Source: Phytophthora quininea | Taxonomy: Eukaryota > Oomycota > Peronosporomycetes > Peronosporales > Peronosporaceae | Direction: 5' to 3' | DNA: 54,425 bases | Assembly (NCBI GenBank): GCA_011947345.1 | Contig: JAAVTG010000367.1 | Coordinates: forward strand, 1-54,425 | In this document: piece after piece, positions 42,736 through 53,998 of the stretch | Position numbering within the stretch: the stretch's first letter is position 1 | Layout: each line of letters opens with the position of its first letter | Made by a program: the position numbers and the translations under genes | Notes under the pieces: generated by a model | Databases searched by the model: none | What the model saw: only the letters and a program-made list of their open reading frames with translations | What the model was told of the DNA's origin: nothing

Positions 42736-43894
42736 GAGCTTCAGGAGACTCGGAGGAAGCGATTGTGGGCACGAAGCTTTGCCCTCGAGGGGGTCGTCGA
42801 GTCGCAGCGGCGGGCAGTTGACTTTGACACGCATCGCGGCGGGGCTTTGCACTGCAAGTACCTGGTCTATCCACCGGCGCTGACTTCGCCGTGACCTGGG
42901 ACAACGAGAAGACCGCCTTCTCCCATGGGTCTGCTTGCGTTGGGGATCCACGGGTTCTCTGTCGGCGGAGAGCTCGAACGTATAAACGCTGAAGCTGGGC
43001 TAGTAGGACAGGAAGGAACGCATAGTGAAGACCCGGTCGGTCGGCGCCACAACGCCCCGCTGGACACGATCGGCGGTGCTGTGAAAGCATTTCCACTTCG
43101 TCGGGCCATCAATGTATCGATACCATGAAATTGGCGCCACGTTGACGGCCAACGTGAGATCTGCGCGAAGCGGTGAAGCAGCATGTCCTCCGCATTGTCG
43201 ACCAACCTGTAGGCAACCGGACCAAATCCATCGAGGACAAGCCCCGACGCGCCTGCGTGCGATGGTCCATCGGCGAGAAACGTCCTTCTGGTCGCTTGTG
43301 TCGAGCGTGACGATGCTTGAGAAGGGCGCCGTGCGAACCAGGAGCCAGACTGCTTTGAGAACACGACTCCGTCAATAAGGCCGTTGCCGTGGCCTCGTTG
43401 GCGGAGAATCCTAGCACAACATCGTCTGACACGACAACGATGCCACTTCAAAATCACGCGCAATAGAAACCAGGAATGGCGTGTTTCCCAACGAAGTGGG
43501 CACCTTCGAGCACCTTGCTGAGAGCTATTAATATGAAATGCCGACCAGCGTAAGTGTGCTCTCTTCAAGAATGGCAGCGCTCGATTTCCACAAGCAACAT
43601 CGTTCATGTTATTAGTGGCAGCCCAAGTCCCAAGAAATATGTCGCGAACGCCTTCCACACGTAGCTGAAAACACCTAATCCGAATTAGCGCCGTGCAGCT
43701 GAGCAACTTTCCGTAAGGACATCCTTGAGAATGCCGACGATAACGAGCAACGCGAGTCAAGGCAGAAGTTTCTCCCCCCAGCGAAATTATCCGCTTCCGG
43801 AAGTCTTCGATTTCCGTGCTACTTGTAGATGGCTACATTTTTTTAATTGTAGTTTGATTCGTCCAAAAACGAGGGGCTACGCAGTCACCAGAAG
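42736..43894. other. Gap without a secure gene, possible ankyrin-like trace
   Basis: A 297-codon minus ORF (43760-42867) shows no family. Another minus frame near 43490-43420 reads GNTPFLVSIARDFEVAS, which resembles one ankyrin repeat, but neighbouring repeats are not visible. Could be a decayed gene. Confidence 0.3.
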
Positions 43895-46106
43895 ATGCTC
43901 CGTCCGACGTTGCTGTTGGCGCGGGCGCTGCGACGCCCTGCGGCCGGTGTCAGTGCCCGCACGCTGCTACGTGCCTCGTGGAGCGCATACACGCCGCGGA
44001 CTGCACACCGACACGCCTCGATCGTGTCCCGCGGAGGCTCCGACGAGGGCCGCAAGACGCCGTCATTCGCCATCGCAGCCGCGTTCGAAGGCCACGAGGA
44101 CCTGGAGGATGATGGGGGCGATGAGCATCTGTACGGCTATCAGAAGGACACAGCCGGACAGGACGAGCAGGAGAAGGCGCTGAAGGACCAGTTCTGGCGC
44201 GGCGTGGAGAAGAAGAAGCTCTGGATGCAGACACTAGCGGCGCAGAAGCTGTACGCAGCTGTCGTCAAGAGTGTGGCAGATTGTTACGCACCGCTGTATG
44301 CGGCCATGGGGCTGGAAGGCAGATGTCCGCTGTTAGCAGTCGCCAACAGCGAGGCCAACGCGGAGACGGAACTGGTGACGCAATTCCAGCCACTTCGCTA
44401 TGACGACCTGCTCACCAAGGTCACGGAGCAAGAGGCGATGGCTCTGCTGATGATCGCCAAACTCCCCAAGCTGGCGATGACGATTATCGAGCACCGAGAA
44501 AAACTTGCCAAAGAACTCGAGAAGCGCAGGGAGAATGGGGTAGGCGTTGTACTGTCTGGAATGGAGGTCGCAAACGTGGTGACGCTAGGTCTTCAAACTC
44601 GCTCGTTCTACTCTTGGGCCATGGGAGCCTACGCCATGGCTGGAAGTGCCTATCACTCGAAATTGTACCAGATCTACAAGTTAGTTCAAGACGGTTTGAT
44701 TTACCCGACGGCCAATATGAACGTCCAGTACGCTCACGCGCTGATCACAGAGAAGCGTTACGACGAAGTTTTGGAGTTCTATGATCTGACCATCCGCGAC
44801 AATATCCCCGTGACGGTGTACTTCTACCGCCAACTACTAACGACACTCTTTTGACCCGCAACATCGAACGTTTGAAGCCCATGTTGGACGACATGCGTAT
44901 TAAAGGCTTCAAGCTGCGCCCTGAAGACTACCTAAAAGCTATTCGGACCTTTGATGATGTCTACTTCTTACGCGACCGGCTGATGCCATGGGCTCAACGA
45001 AAACATGTCGGGGGATGAAGAACCGCAAAAAGTGACGCCTGTGGACACGTATTTTTCATGTGTGAAGCGGATGCGCGAGCAGGAGGACAATCCAGAGGAA
45101 TTCGAAGAGCTGATGGATGCCGCGCAGAACGTGTTGGCGCTTTTGATACGATGGTTGATGTGGACGGACTATCGCCGCGAGATGAAGCGTTGTTTTCAAG
45201 AGTCATCACAGCGGCTGTGATCGCTCAGGAGTTTGAGCGTGTGCCGGAACTGCTGGCGTTGCACGCTGAGCATTCCGAAGCCCACAAACCTCTTAATTAT
45301 GTCGGCGTGCGTATGGCTGTTAATGCGCTCTTGTTGCTGGACAAGCCTACGGAAGCGTGGGGGCTCGTGCGCGAGATGTGTCCCGACCTGAAAACTCGGC
45401 AGCACGCTCATGTGGCAAACATTTTGGAATATCTGAGCTTAAAAAGCGTGGCTCTGATATCATCGCGTTAATGCACGACCTGGAGAAATTGGATGCGCTT
45501 ACCGTGTTCTCCAATGCTGTAATCAAACGCGTGATGCCTGCGCTTTGCCGCAGTTGTGATAATGTGAACGATGAGGAGCTCGTGGAGACGATAAATCATT
45601 TTGGGCATGTTTTCGGGACCCACTCCAATGCGCACCAACTGGGTGTGTTCTTGCGAGAATGCTGTTACAACGGACGCATAGCTCCCGCAAAGGCAGTTTT
45701 GCAGGAGTGGATGTCTACGAAGGGCAATAAGAGGCCTATCAGGAAGCCGTCGTTGGCCATTAGGATCTTGGAGACAATTGAGAAAGCCCCAGACGGCGAG
45801 GTGGACTGGGAGTTCATGACGCAAGTGTTTGATGCGACCGACTTTTTCCACGTCAATACTGTCGGAGATCTTGAAGCCATAGTGAATGCTGCTGTGCACG
45901 CCTACGAAGCTCTTGATCAGCCTGAGGGTATCAGGAGGGTGCGTGGTGTTGCTGCCAAGCGACAGAGGCAGCTGCAGCAACACAGTGAGCACTTCTCGAA
46001 GCAGGAGAAGAAGGGAATTCGTCAGCATCGGAAACACAGGACGGATCCTGCTAACGACAAGACAGTGATGATCAACGGGATCCCCGTTATCTCATCGTCC
46101 GCTTAG
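43895..46106 (+). CDS. PPR-like helical-repeat protein, probably mitochondrial (copy 2)
   Basis: The start MLRPTLLLARALRRPAAGVS is an Arg-rich, acid-free presequence-like N-terminus. Downstream helices have PPR-like spacing: KLYQIYKLVQDGLIYPTANM, YAHALITEKRYDEVLEFYDL, IPVTVYFYRQLL, FERVPELLALHAEHSEAHKP, LGVFLRECCYNGRIAPAKAV. A basic tail (KQEKKGIRQHRKHRT) precedes the end INGIPVISSSA. Four frameshifts (near 44836, 44995, 45135 and 45440) are each explained by 1-2 missing bases, and the assembled protein is about 735 residues. Likely role in organelle RNA metabolism, by family. It is followed 150 bp later by another PPR-like gene in the same direction. Confidence 0.62.
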
Positions 46107-46256
46107 ACTGCAAGGCTCTACCGGCAGCACACTAACTGACGTCTGCTGTGCTGTTAAACGTACTTAGTCCGACACCAATACAAATAACAGCATGTTAGTT
46201 TTGCTCTAAAACGCGGGCCACACACTCCCTCGGGTCACTTCCAACGAGCGGCTCGG

Positions 46257-48381
46257 ATGCTGGCAGAGGCGGCGTGTCGCCGCTCGTCCTGGCTGCGCTC
46301 GTTAGTGTCGGCCCAGCGCCTCTCGAGGCCGCTCCAGGTACAGGCCAGCGCTCATGAGGCCGAGGACGAGCAGCGCAACGGAAACGGCAGGAACCGACGG
46401 CTCGCGAGCCATGCGCATCCGAATCCAAAGACACTGACGCTGCGGGGGCCAACGCAGCACCGATCCAAGACCAACTCGCTGAACGTACACCTTCTGGAAG
46501 CATTGGGCGAGGCCCCCAACGCTGTGGGGGCTAAGGAAGAGCAGCAGCAGTCAGAGGAGAAGCACCTGGTGGGGCTGTCGACAAGCGCGGAGGCCGGCAA
46601 GTTCCCGGCGCTGGTGGATACGTTACGGCCGGCCCCCGAGGACGCGCAGAGGGCTCGAGCGAGTCTGCAGAAGATGGCAAGAGACCTGGCGGACCCGCGT
46701 GCGGCGTCGGTGCGCGAGTCGCGGTACCAGACAGCAGTCCGACAGCTCAAGGCAGCGACGGGGAAGCTGGATCGGATGCTGGTTAAGATGCAAAAGCAGA
46801 AGGACTTTAAGCAGGTGGAGGCGGTGGCGTATCTATATGAGGAAGTGTTCCCGCAGTTCGCGGGCCAGAAAAGACACTGGCGGGTTATCTGTGAGCACTA
46901 CGCATTAGCGCTAAACTACCAGCAGCGGTTCCAGGAGGTCATCGACAAGTTTTCGCCCTGTTTTGAGATAAAAGGGACGGCGACTTGGATGCAGGCAGGT
47001 CGAGCTTGCTGTCTCCACGACTGGCCGAGTCCATTTTCGTGGCTCATGGGCATTTGCGTGAAGCAGGGATGGCTTTGGAATTGCTGGATACGCTGCAGCG
47101 GCATGGGGTACTGGTGACTAAGATCGCCTACTTCCACGTATTGAATGCGATGCTGCGCGATGAGCGATTCACCGATTTTGAAAAAGTGATGGAGCTTTGC
47201 GAAGAGATCGTGACGAAGCTTCCAGGTGAGAATGTTCCGTTGTCATTGCTGCCAATGATCATGGCGACTGCTGCAGCTCGAGGTGAAGGAGAACGCGCGA
47301 TGAAATTCTACAACCACCCGCCAAATCTTCGCTTGGGGCCTTACACGGAGTATTATTTTGAGATCTGCTTGCAGCAGTTAAATAGCATGGGAGAGAACGG
47401 AGTGCTGATGGAAATGTACCGCAATCTGATGGAGTCCTCGGGAGCAAGTCGAACACTGAAGGAGCGCGTATCAAAGTACCTGCTTCGCAAGAAAGTGGAG
47501 CATGTCACGGCTGACACCCGCAACAAGCAGCTGAACTACGCTTGCCAGATTTTGGAGATCATGAATCACCACAAGATATCCGCTAGTCATCACGCTATTT
47601 TCCCGCTTCTGCGTGCACTTCTCATCGACCCTGTGGCCAACGATGACGATACGACTGAGGAAGGAAGGAATGATCCTGGTCAAATGGAATCAGCTGAGGA
47701 TCTGCGCAATTTCTTTGCTCGGTATTCGGCCGCACTGGAATGGAATGCGTTCAGCTTGTGTGAAGCTGTCGTGGCAGGTGTTCGAACGCATCGTGCTGAT
47801 TTAGTGGACGACTTGTTCGTGTATGCCCTGGATAATGGCGTTCCCATCAAGTACGCGGCACTAGAGCAAGCGGTGGTTTTCTACTCTCGGATGGGTCTCA
47901 TCCCTGACCTCGAAAGAGTTGCGGACATGGTGCGCGCATTGCGTCTGAACAAGTATATCCCCGTGGGTATGGCTGTTACAGAGTTAGGCATGGCTGCCAA
48001 CCTTCGGCTGCACCGCTATGAGGAAGTTGCCGTTCTTTTGAAGATTTCGCGTCTCGAGACGGCGAGCGGAGACGGATTTTGTGGCGCCGCTTCATGCTCA
48101 AGTCTGCACTGACGGCATACAAGCGTCTAGGGCGGTCCGATGAAGCTCTAGCAGTGAAGACGTTGTTGCACCAGAGCTACGGCAATTTATTAGAAGGCAG
48201 GAGCTTTGATGAGGAGTTGGAAGAAGATGCAAAGACTGGAGGTGGAGCAGAAAACGAGGATGAGGCGGAGCGGAACGATGAAATAGCCGCCACCAAGGTC
48301 GAGGTCGGCAATGTCGATAGTGGCCAACCGGGTGAGGCGGATCTGCCGTCTATGGGCCGCTTCACAAGTAGCCACCTGTAG
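46257..48381 (+). CDS. PPR-like helical-repeat protein, probably mitochondrial (copy 3)
   Basis: The N-terminus MLAEAACRRSSWLRSLVSAQ is presequence-like and is followed by a low-complexity linker. The helical-repeat region includes FKQVEAVAYLYEEVFPQFAG, YALALNYQQRFQEVIDKFSP, LLDTLQRHGVLVTKIAYFHV, LNAMLRDERFTDFEKVMELC and CQILEIMNHHKISASHHAIF, with the alternating helix pattern of PPR/TPR proteins. The C-terminus is acidic (DEELEEDAKTGGGAENEDEA). Frameshifts near 47000 and 48085 reflect single missing bases; the rebuilt length is about 705 residues. It has the same orientation as its neighbour, and the two may be an old tandem pair. Confidence 0.62.
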
Positions 48382-48519
48382 TCATACTCGAACAAACAAA
48401 AGAAATAGAGGAACGTCGTGTTGGCGGCGGACGATGAGTTGCTTGCAGCTATTTGGGGTGCTGACGACGGAGCAAATATAGCGGACGGAAGTCGTGATGT
48501 TGTCGTGGAGTCCGCAAGA

Positions 48520-49433
48520 ATGTCTGCCGAGGACGAGCTGCTGCTGCCTGTGCCGACAGAGGCGCTTGCTGTCTTTGAGCCATTCGTGCAGTGGCTGCTC
48601 GCTGCGCCGCTGGAAGACTTGGCATTGCTGCCTGATGGGATATTTTCTGGAGTGAGTGATGCCAGCGGCGAAGGAGGAGACGCGAAGAGGAAGAGGTCGG
48701 ATGTAGAGCAAGAAGAGCGGCCGTCACTATTCGAAAGCAGAAGCAAAGCCCGACTGGCGCTTGCCGCGGAGGAAGGAGAGCTGGAGGCGGTCTGGGACCA
48801 ATTGTCCAGTGCGCAAAGGGAATGGGAGGCACTGGACGACACACTGCTCGATTTGCAGGACGAGCTCGAGGAGGATCAAACGCAGATCGCGCTCCTGGAG
48901 CGGAGGATCATCAAACTCCTGCAGGACCGTGACTTGGCCATCGCAGAAACGTACACGACCGAGAAGCAGATCGAAGACGCGCAGTTTTCAAGGCGCGGCA
49001 GCAGTTGCGGTGGCAAGAGGAAGAGCAGAAGAATGCGCGAGTGGCCACGGCGCTCCGTAAGCTGCTGCTGCGTCGTGAGAGCAGTGTCCCTCCTCAATCG
49101 CCATCGTCTCCACCGCTCAAGTTCTCGGAGAAGGACGTGCATCGACTTCAGAGGGAGCTGGCCGACTCGAAGGTCACTGCGGCGCTAGCCAAGGCAGAGC
49201 TGGACGAGCGACGTAATGCGCTGCGACGCGCCGAACGCCAATGCGCTGACGTGAAGCTGGCGCTGGCCCAAGCCCAGGCCGAGGAAGACGATCTCCAGGT
49301 GTCTCTGCAGCAGCTCGCCAAAGCTAGACGCAGCTCCGTCGATCAGCTGCAGCAAATTTCGCTCTTTTCGACGGCTGCACTGCCGCTCGAACCTCCGCCG
49401 GCGCCGACAGCGTCGATGAGGCAGGGTAGATAG
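48520..49433 (+). CDS. Coiled-coil protein of unknown function
   Basis: No family recognised. From the first ATG (48520) the protein starts MSAEDELLLPVPTEALAVFE, has a short Leu-rich stretch (FVQWLLAAPLEDLALLPDGI), an acidic/basic linker, and then about 200 residues of Glu, Leu, Gln and Arg heptads (LEAVWDQLSSAQREWEALDD, LLDLQDELEEDQTQIALLER, KVTAALAKAELDERRNALRR, LALAQAQAEEDDLQVSLQQL), predicting a long coiled coil. One missing base near 48988 separates the two halves. Possibly a scaffold or cytoskeletal protein; this is only inferred from the coil. Confidence 0.55.
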
Positions 49434-49538
49434 ATAGACTGACGGGCAATAACTCCCTTCCCAGCAGCACTTGCTCTCCATCGCTTTCAATGCTGGACGA
49501 TCTCTGTCCTGTCTTGCAGTCGCGCTAATCACCTGACC

Positions 49539-50204
49539 ATGACGGAGCCCAAGCCGGTGTACTTCGACGACGACAGCGACGAGGAGCAGAACCCCGGCGC
49601 CTTCATGTGGATCGAGGGCGACTCGCTGGCGCCGCCCTGCCAGAGCGAGCGCGACGTCGTGTCCAGGATCGTCGAAATCGCTCGCGTGACCCCCGACGAC
49701 GTGCGTCCAATCGCTGCTGCTTCGCTCACTCCTCGCTAATGCATAACTCTTCTTGCTCTACTCTGCGCGTAGTACGTCATGGACTTGGGCTGCGGAGATG
49801 GCCGCATCTGTATTGAAGCCGCTAAACGCTTCGGCGCGCGGGCCCGCGGCGTAGAGATCGAGGAGTTCCTCATCAAGCAGTTCCGGCAGCTCATCGCCGC
49901 CAACGGCCTGCAGCAGCTCGTGAGCGTCTCGCACGGCGACCTACTGGAGGAAGACCTGTCGGACGCCACCGTCATCGTCACCTACCTGCTGCCAGACGCG
50001 CTGGATGCGCTGACGCCCAAATTCGAGAAGTTGCTCAGGCGGAAAGACAGGAATCTCCGCATCATTTGCAACACGTGGGGCATCCGCGGCCTCACCCCGT
50101 CCGAGCGCCACGACGCCGGTCCCTACGACAACGTGCCGCTGTTCGTGTATAATAGCAGCGATTTCCAGCCCTCGACGGACAGGCAGGAGCCACTGCAGAT
50201 GTGA
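49539..50204 (+). CDS. Class I SAM-dependent methyltransferase, small
   Basis: Two exons, 49539-49700 and 49773-50204, separated by a 72-bp GT-AG intron; splicing joins TPDD to YVMDLGCGDGRI. The 197-residue protein has SAM-binding motif I (DLGCGDGRICIEAAKRFGAR), an acidic residue after the second strand (GVEIEEFL), motif II/III-like VSHGDLLEEDLSDATVIVTY and LLPDALDALTPKFEKLLRRK. The layout resembles the short protein lysine methyltransferases (FAM173/ATPSC-KMT-like), but without a defining motif I leave the substrate open. Nothing suggests a targeting peptide; the N-terminus is acidic. Confidence 0.75.
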
Positions 50205-50225
50205 AAGAGAGAGAGAGAGAGAGAA
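50204..50225 (+). repeat. GA microsatellite
   Basis: A (GA)n run immediately after the methyltransferase stop, so likely in its 3' untranslated region. Confidence 0.85.
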
Positions 50226-50319
50226 ACACAAGCTCGACTTCCGACTGTAAGAGCACTCGTTGTTTCTGCTTAAAATCTACCACTTGGAGGCCTTCGTCGG
50301 TCCTGGAGATTCAGGTTGA

Positions 50320-50709
50320 TTAGGCGCTGCCTGACTTGTTGAGGCGGTGCACCACGAACATGCTCGTGTCCAGGTAGGCCAGTGTCACGTTCTTGATGCA
50401 GTCCCGCTCCTTGGACGACAGCTCCGAGTCGGGCTTGCTGGCGCTGCACTTGTCCCAGGCCAGCGCCGTGATCTTGGAGATGGCCTGCTGGATCAACGCA
50501 CGCTGCTGCTCCTCCATGATGAGCTGCTGCACCTCGGCGGCGCCCGCGGAAGCGCCTGCGGACGGCGTGGACGAGTGGGCTGATGAGTCGTAGGACGACA
50601 CGGCCGGCGCGCTGTAGTCGTACGAAGGCTCCTCGTACGTGTAGGACTCGGACGCGGGCACACTCGTGGGCTCTGGCTCCTTGCTCTTGCCGAACCCGAA
50701 GAAGGACAT
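50320..50709 (-). CDS. Small-Tim-like (Tim8/13 type) protein lacking the outer cysteines
   Basis: Small Tim proteins chaperone precursors across the mitochondrial intermembrane space, held by two disulfides from twin CX3C motifs. Here the domain reads QQAISKITALAWDKCSASKP, LSSKERDCIKNVTLAYLDTS, with the KP and L-S-x-x-E landmarks kept. The outer Cys of each motif is replaced (Ala and Val), leaving only the inner Cys pair. A 60-residue Tyr/Ser/Pro-rich N-terminus (YTYEEPSYDYSAPAVSSYDS) is added, unusual for 80-100 residue family members. The frame is unbroken, 129 residues. It is divergent from FHIP, 193 bp between starts; a CTG/CAG repeat lies just upstream of the ATG. Confidence 0.6.
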   Translation of the reverse strand: MSFFGFGKSKEPEPTSVPASESYTYEEPSYDYSAPAVSSYDSSAHSSTPSAGASAGAAEVQQLIMEEQQRALIQQAISKITALAWDKCSASKPDSELSSKERDCIKNVTLAYLDTSMFVVHRLNKSGSA

Positions 50710-50902
50710 GACTGCTGCTGCTGCTGCTACTGGTGCTGCTGCTGCTGCTTGGAATCAACTGCTTTGTCTGGATGAAAAGCGATCGGGATGAATACATGTA
50801 CCAAGAGTAGCGTCCGGTGATCATAGTTAATGCATCGAAAAGATCGCTCCGTCCTCCCTGTATTGCAAGCCCAACTCGCCTTTATTCGGAGAAGAGGAGC
50901 TG
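50710..50902. promoter_or_regulatory. Shared upstream region of Tim-like and FHIP genes
   Basis: These 193 bp lie between two divergent starts. The first 30 bases beside the Tim-like gene are a CTG repeat, probably leader sequence. No strong core element was identified. Confidence 0.4.
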
Positions 50903-53851
50903 ATGAGCTGGCTGCGCAAGCTGCGGCAGGTGGCTGCACGCGCGTCGGACGCGCTGGCGCAGGCGGCGGACATCGTGGCGCCTACACTGTATGAGTCCCG
51001 CGTGGAAGAGTTCCACCACCGCTGGACGACCGTGGCGCGCTTCCTGGAGTCAGTACTGTCCCGCGAGTTGGAGCCGTCGGAGCAGCGCCGCCTGCTGCTG
51101 GAGAGCCACACGCGCGACTCGCTGCACAAGATGGTGATGCTCATCTACGAGGAGGAGAACGCATCGGACCGCATGGAGCTGGCGCTGGCTCCAAGGCCGC
51201 CATGGACGAAGCCAACGACGTGCGCGGACGCTCCCGCTCGCGCACACAGAGCCAGACACCACTGTCCCCGCAGCAGCAGGAGCACGCGAGTCGCGAGTGC
51301 CTCGAGTACCTTTTGGAGAAGCAGGTGATCCCGCATCTGTGCGAGGTAGGGCGGCGGGACAAGCCCTTCGGCATCATGTCGCTGGCCATGCAGTTCGTGG
51401 GGGCGCTGCTCAGTCGCGTCAACTACCCGATTCTGCCTACGAGAGAGGTGCACGTGTCGGTGGTGGCTTTGATCCAGGCAGCGGCCAGGAAGAGGTGGAG
51501 GACCCCGTGGTGAGGAAGTGTCTGATCAGTTTGCTCAATATCCTCTGGAAAAAGCTGCGGGGGACCCCGTGCAGACCGAGTTCTTCTTCCTGCATGCAGA
51601 CCGACTCATGATTCGCACAACGGACATGGCCAAGCAAGCGGCGGAGGATACGGGAGTGCCGGTCGACAACGCACCGTCAGTGACGACCCGTTCATGTATC
51701 TCGGGCACCACAACACTCAAAGTGAAGTGCCGGAGCTCATTTTGTTTACAGGGTTATTGCCGCACATGTATGCCATTGGAAAGCTGGGCGAGAAGTGTCG
51801 AGAAGCGCTGGTGATCGCGGCAGCGGTGCACGACAAGGCGCTGTGTCGATTCGTGTTGCAGCTGACGCCGTTCTGCCACTACGCGGTGAATGGAGTGATC
51901 TCGGCGTTCGACGCTTTACCCAAGACCCTGGCGTCAACAGCCAACACACCCGCTGCTGCAGCTGCTGCTGCTAAAGAAGCCGACGGGGCTATGGAGGCGG
52001 AGCTGGGTTATCTTGCGGTCCGTCTTCGATTTTGTTGTACGTTGGCGATGGTGGCGCGGTACGAGCTAGAGGAGATGGACGAGGTCACAGGCGAACCGCA
52101 GCGGCGATCAATTGCCGACGAGCTCTTGGATCAATTCCGCTCACGGTTTTTGGAAGGGCCGTTGCTCGAGGGTCTGCTGCACACATCGGAAGCTGCTGCC
52201 TGTGCTGCTACGCTCTACGCACGCATTATTCTGGAGGAACTCACGGCGTGCGGCCGTGATACTCGAGCAAACCCTTTGCTTTTCATTTATCTGCAGTTCC
52301 TTCTTGAGAACTCTGCGAATCTCGCTGGAGATGAATCAACGGTGCGGGTTCTCGCTGAAGGAGAAGAAGTTGCGACCTCAGTCGAAACGGAATCGCAAAG
52401 AAATGGCCATTCAGCAGCGCAGCAGCTACCATCCGAGTTGCTACGCCACATGGACTCGTTATCAAGTTCGCTGTGCATTGCCACGATCGATTTGTTTACT
52501 GCGGTGCTAGAGTTGCAAGACGATTACGCGGACAGCGTTTTGCTGGGAGAACCAAAACACGTTGAGTCTGTGGCAGCTGCTCCACAGAATGGTGCTGTTG
52601 ATGGTGGAAGTGAAACCAGCCTGCGGAAGCGAAGGCCTTCTATACTGAGCCCAAGTGGCCAAGGCAACGGCGCGATTTGGTTTGCATCGCGATTCCCAGA
52701 TTCGGCAGTGGCCTCAAATGTTCACCTGTGGAAAATCCGGGCTTTTGCTGGTCTTGAAGATGCCGTTCAAGAAATCCCCGCGGCTGATGATCAAGAAGAC
52801 CAAGTTCTATCTCTGCTGTCTTATATTGCCGATGCGGAATATGCTGCATGTCAGCGTGGCCCTGAAGACACTGACGATATTGATGACGACGACAGTGACG
52901 ACCAGGATGAGAAACCAGGTTCCCCTACAGCGTCATCAGCAGTTGAAAGCGCTGGAAGCCCATCTGCTGGTACTACTCCTAATCCGTCCTCCCCAACAAG
53001 GGGTCGTCGACTCGCACTGCTGCAGCACGCAACTCGATGAAGCCTTTGCGGGAGGTGCACCTGAGTATCAGCTTACCCTCATTTTCACCAGCCGAGCCTA
53101 CTGGTTTACGGCAGCAAACGCAGTCCCAATCCGTGCGTGGTTCAGTTGTTGGGTTTGGCGCCGAAGATATGCCGCTATTTGTTCGCATCGTGATGAGCCG
53201 TGTCGAACGGTTGCTGGAGAACTCTTTCCACGAGAACCTTGCGTTGTCAGGCCTGTTGTATGCTCTTGCTCAAAAGCCTGGGTGTTCTGCGATTGTTTTC
53301 GATCTGGATGACGTTTTAACGACAGCTCAAAGCCTTCGCAGTATTTTGGAAGAGGTCTACGCCGATGCGCTTCGCCGTTTAGGTCGCCTACCCAACGGAG
53401 CAGCGCTGCTTCAGGAACTGCGTAAAAGCTGGTTGAAGACGACAACGACGCGGCCCTGAACGACCACGAAGCTGAGACGCGCCTTCTCTGTGGCTATGTG
53501 GTGCTGGAAGAGATTCTGAAGGAGCTGTGCTCACTCCTCTTTGCTCGTGAGCGTGTCAAGACTCTTCCCCTTAAGCCCGAGGGTTATTATCTGGAGCCAA
53601 AACGTGGTACATTCTCGCCTTCCTCGGCGATGCAGCGAGTGCGCGCGGCCTCGTCTGAGACGCTCTTCTCCGATGAGGGATCACAAACCAATAGCAATCC
53701 GTCCTCACCTCGCAAGCAAGGTAGTATTGGGAAGGAATTCGAGGAGCTGCTGGCAGAAGCCGAGTCCAGCATGGAGAGCCTGCTGGTTTGCTGTACCGAA
53801 AAATCAGCGGAGCCTTCGCTGGAAGTGGAGCTGGAGTCGCAGATTGTATAG
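50903..53851 (+). CDS. FHIP/RAI16-like (FAM160) protein, FHF complex subunit
   Basis: In animals and fungi FHIP joins Hook and FTS to link dynein to early endosomes. The N-terminal part has FHHRWTTVARFLESVLS, HKMVMLIYEEENASDRMELA and then ECLEYLLEKQVIPHLCEVGR, MSLAMQFVGALLSRVNYPIL, VSVVALIQAA, CLISLLNILWKK, EFFFLHAD, MYLGHHNTQSEVPELILFTG and CREALVIAAAVHDKALCRFV, the family core. Later come a low-complexity acidic stretch (DDIDDDDSDDQDEKPGS) and a C-terminal helical part (LLENSFHENLALSGLLYALA). About six frameshifts (near 51187, 51492, 51560, 51682, 53020 and 53425) are each accounted for by one missing base; the rebuilt protein is about 985 residues. Full-length by family standards. Confidence 0.82.
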
Positions 53852-53998
53852 ACAGCAACGGACCATTACTATAAGTGCGAACATACGAGAAATAAAACCA
53901 GTTAGAAGTGGAGAGCATGGTGTGTCGAGCACGAGTGATTTTCGAAGTCGGCTTCAGTGGACGAGATTGTATAAAAGGTTGCTATTTAGCGAAGAGCC

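Noticed and set aside
42867..43760. 297-codon minus ORF as a gene
   Set aside because: No domain, rich in Arg/Ser as expected from antisense or random GC-rich frames; a faint ankyrin phrase occurs in a different frame.
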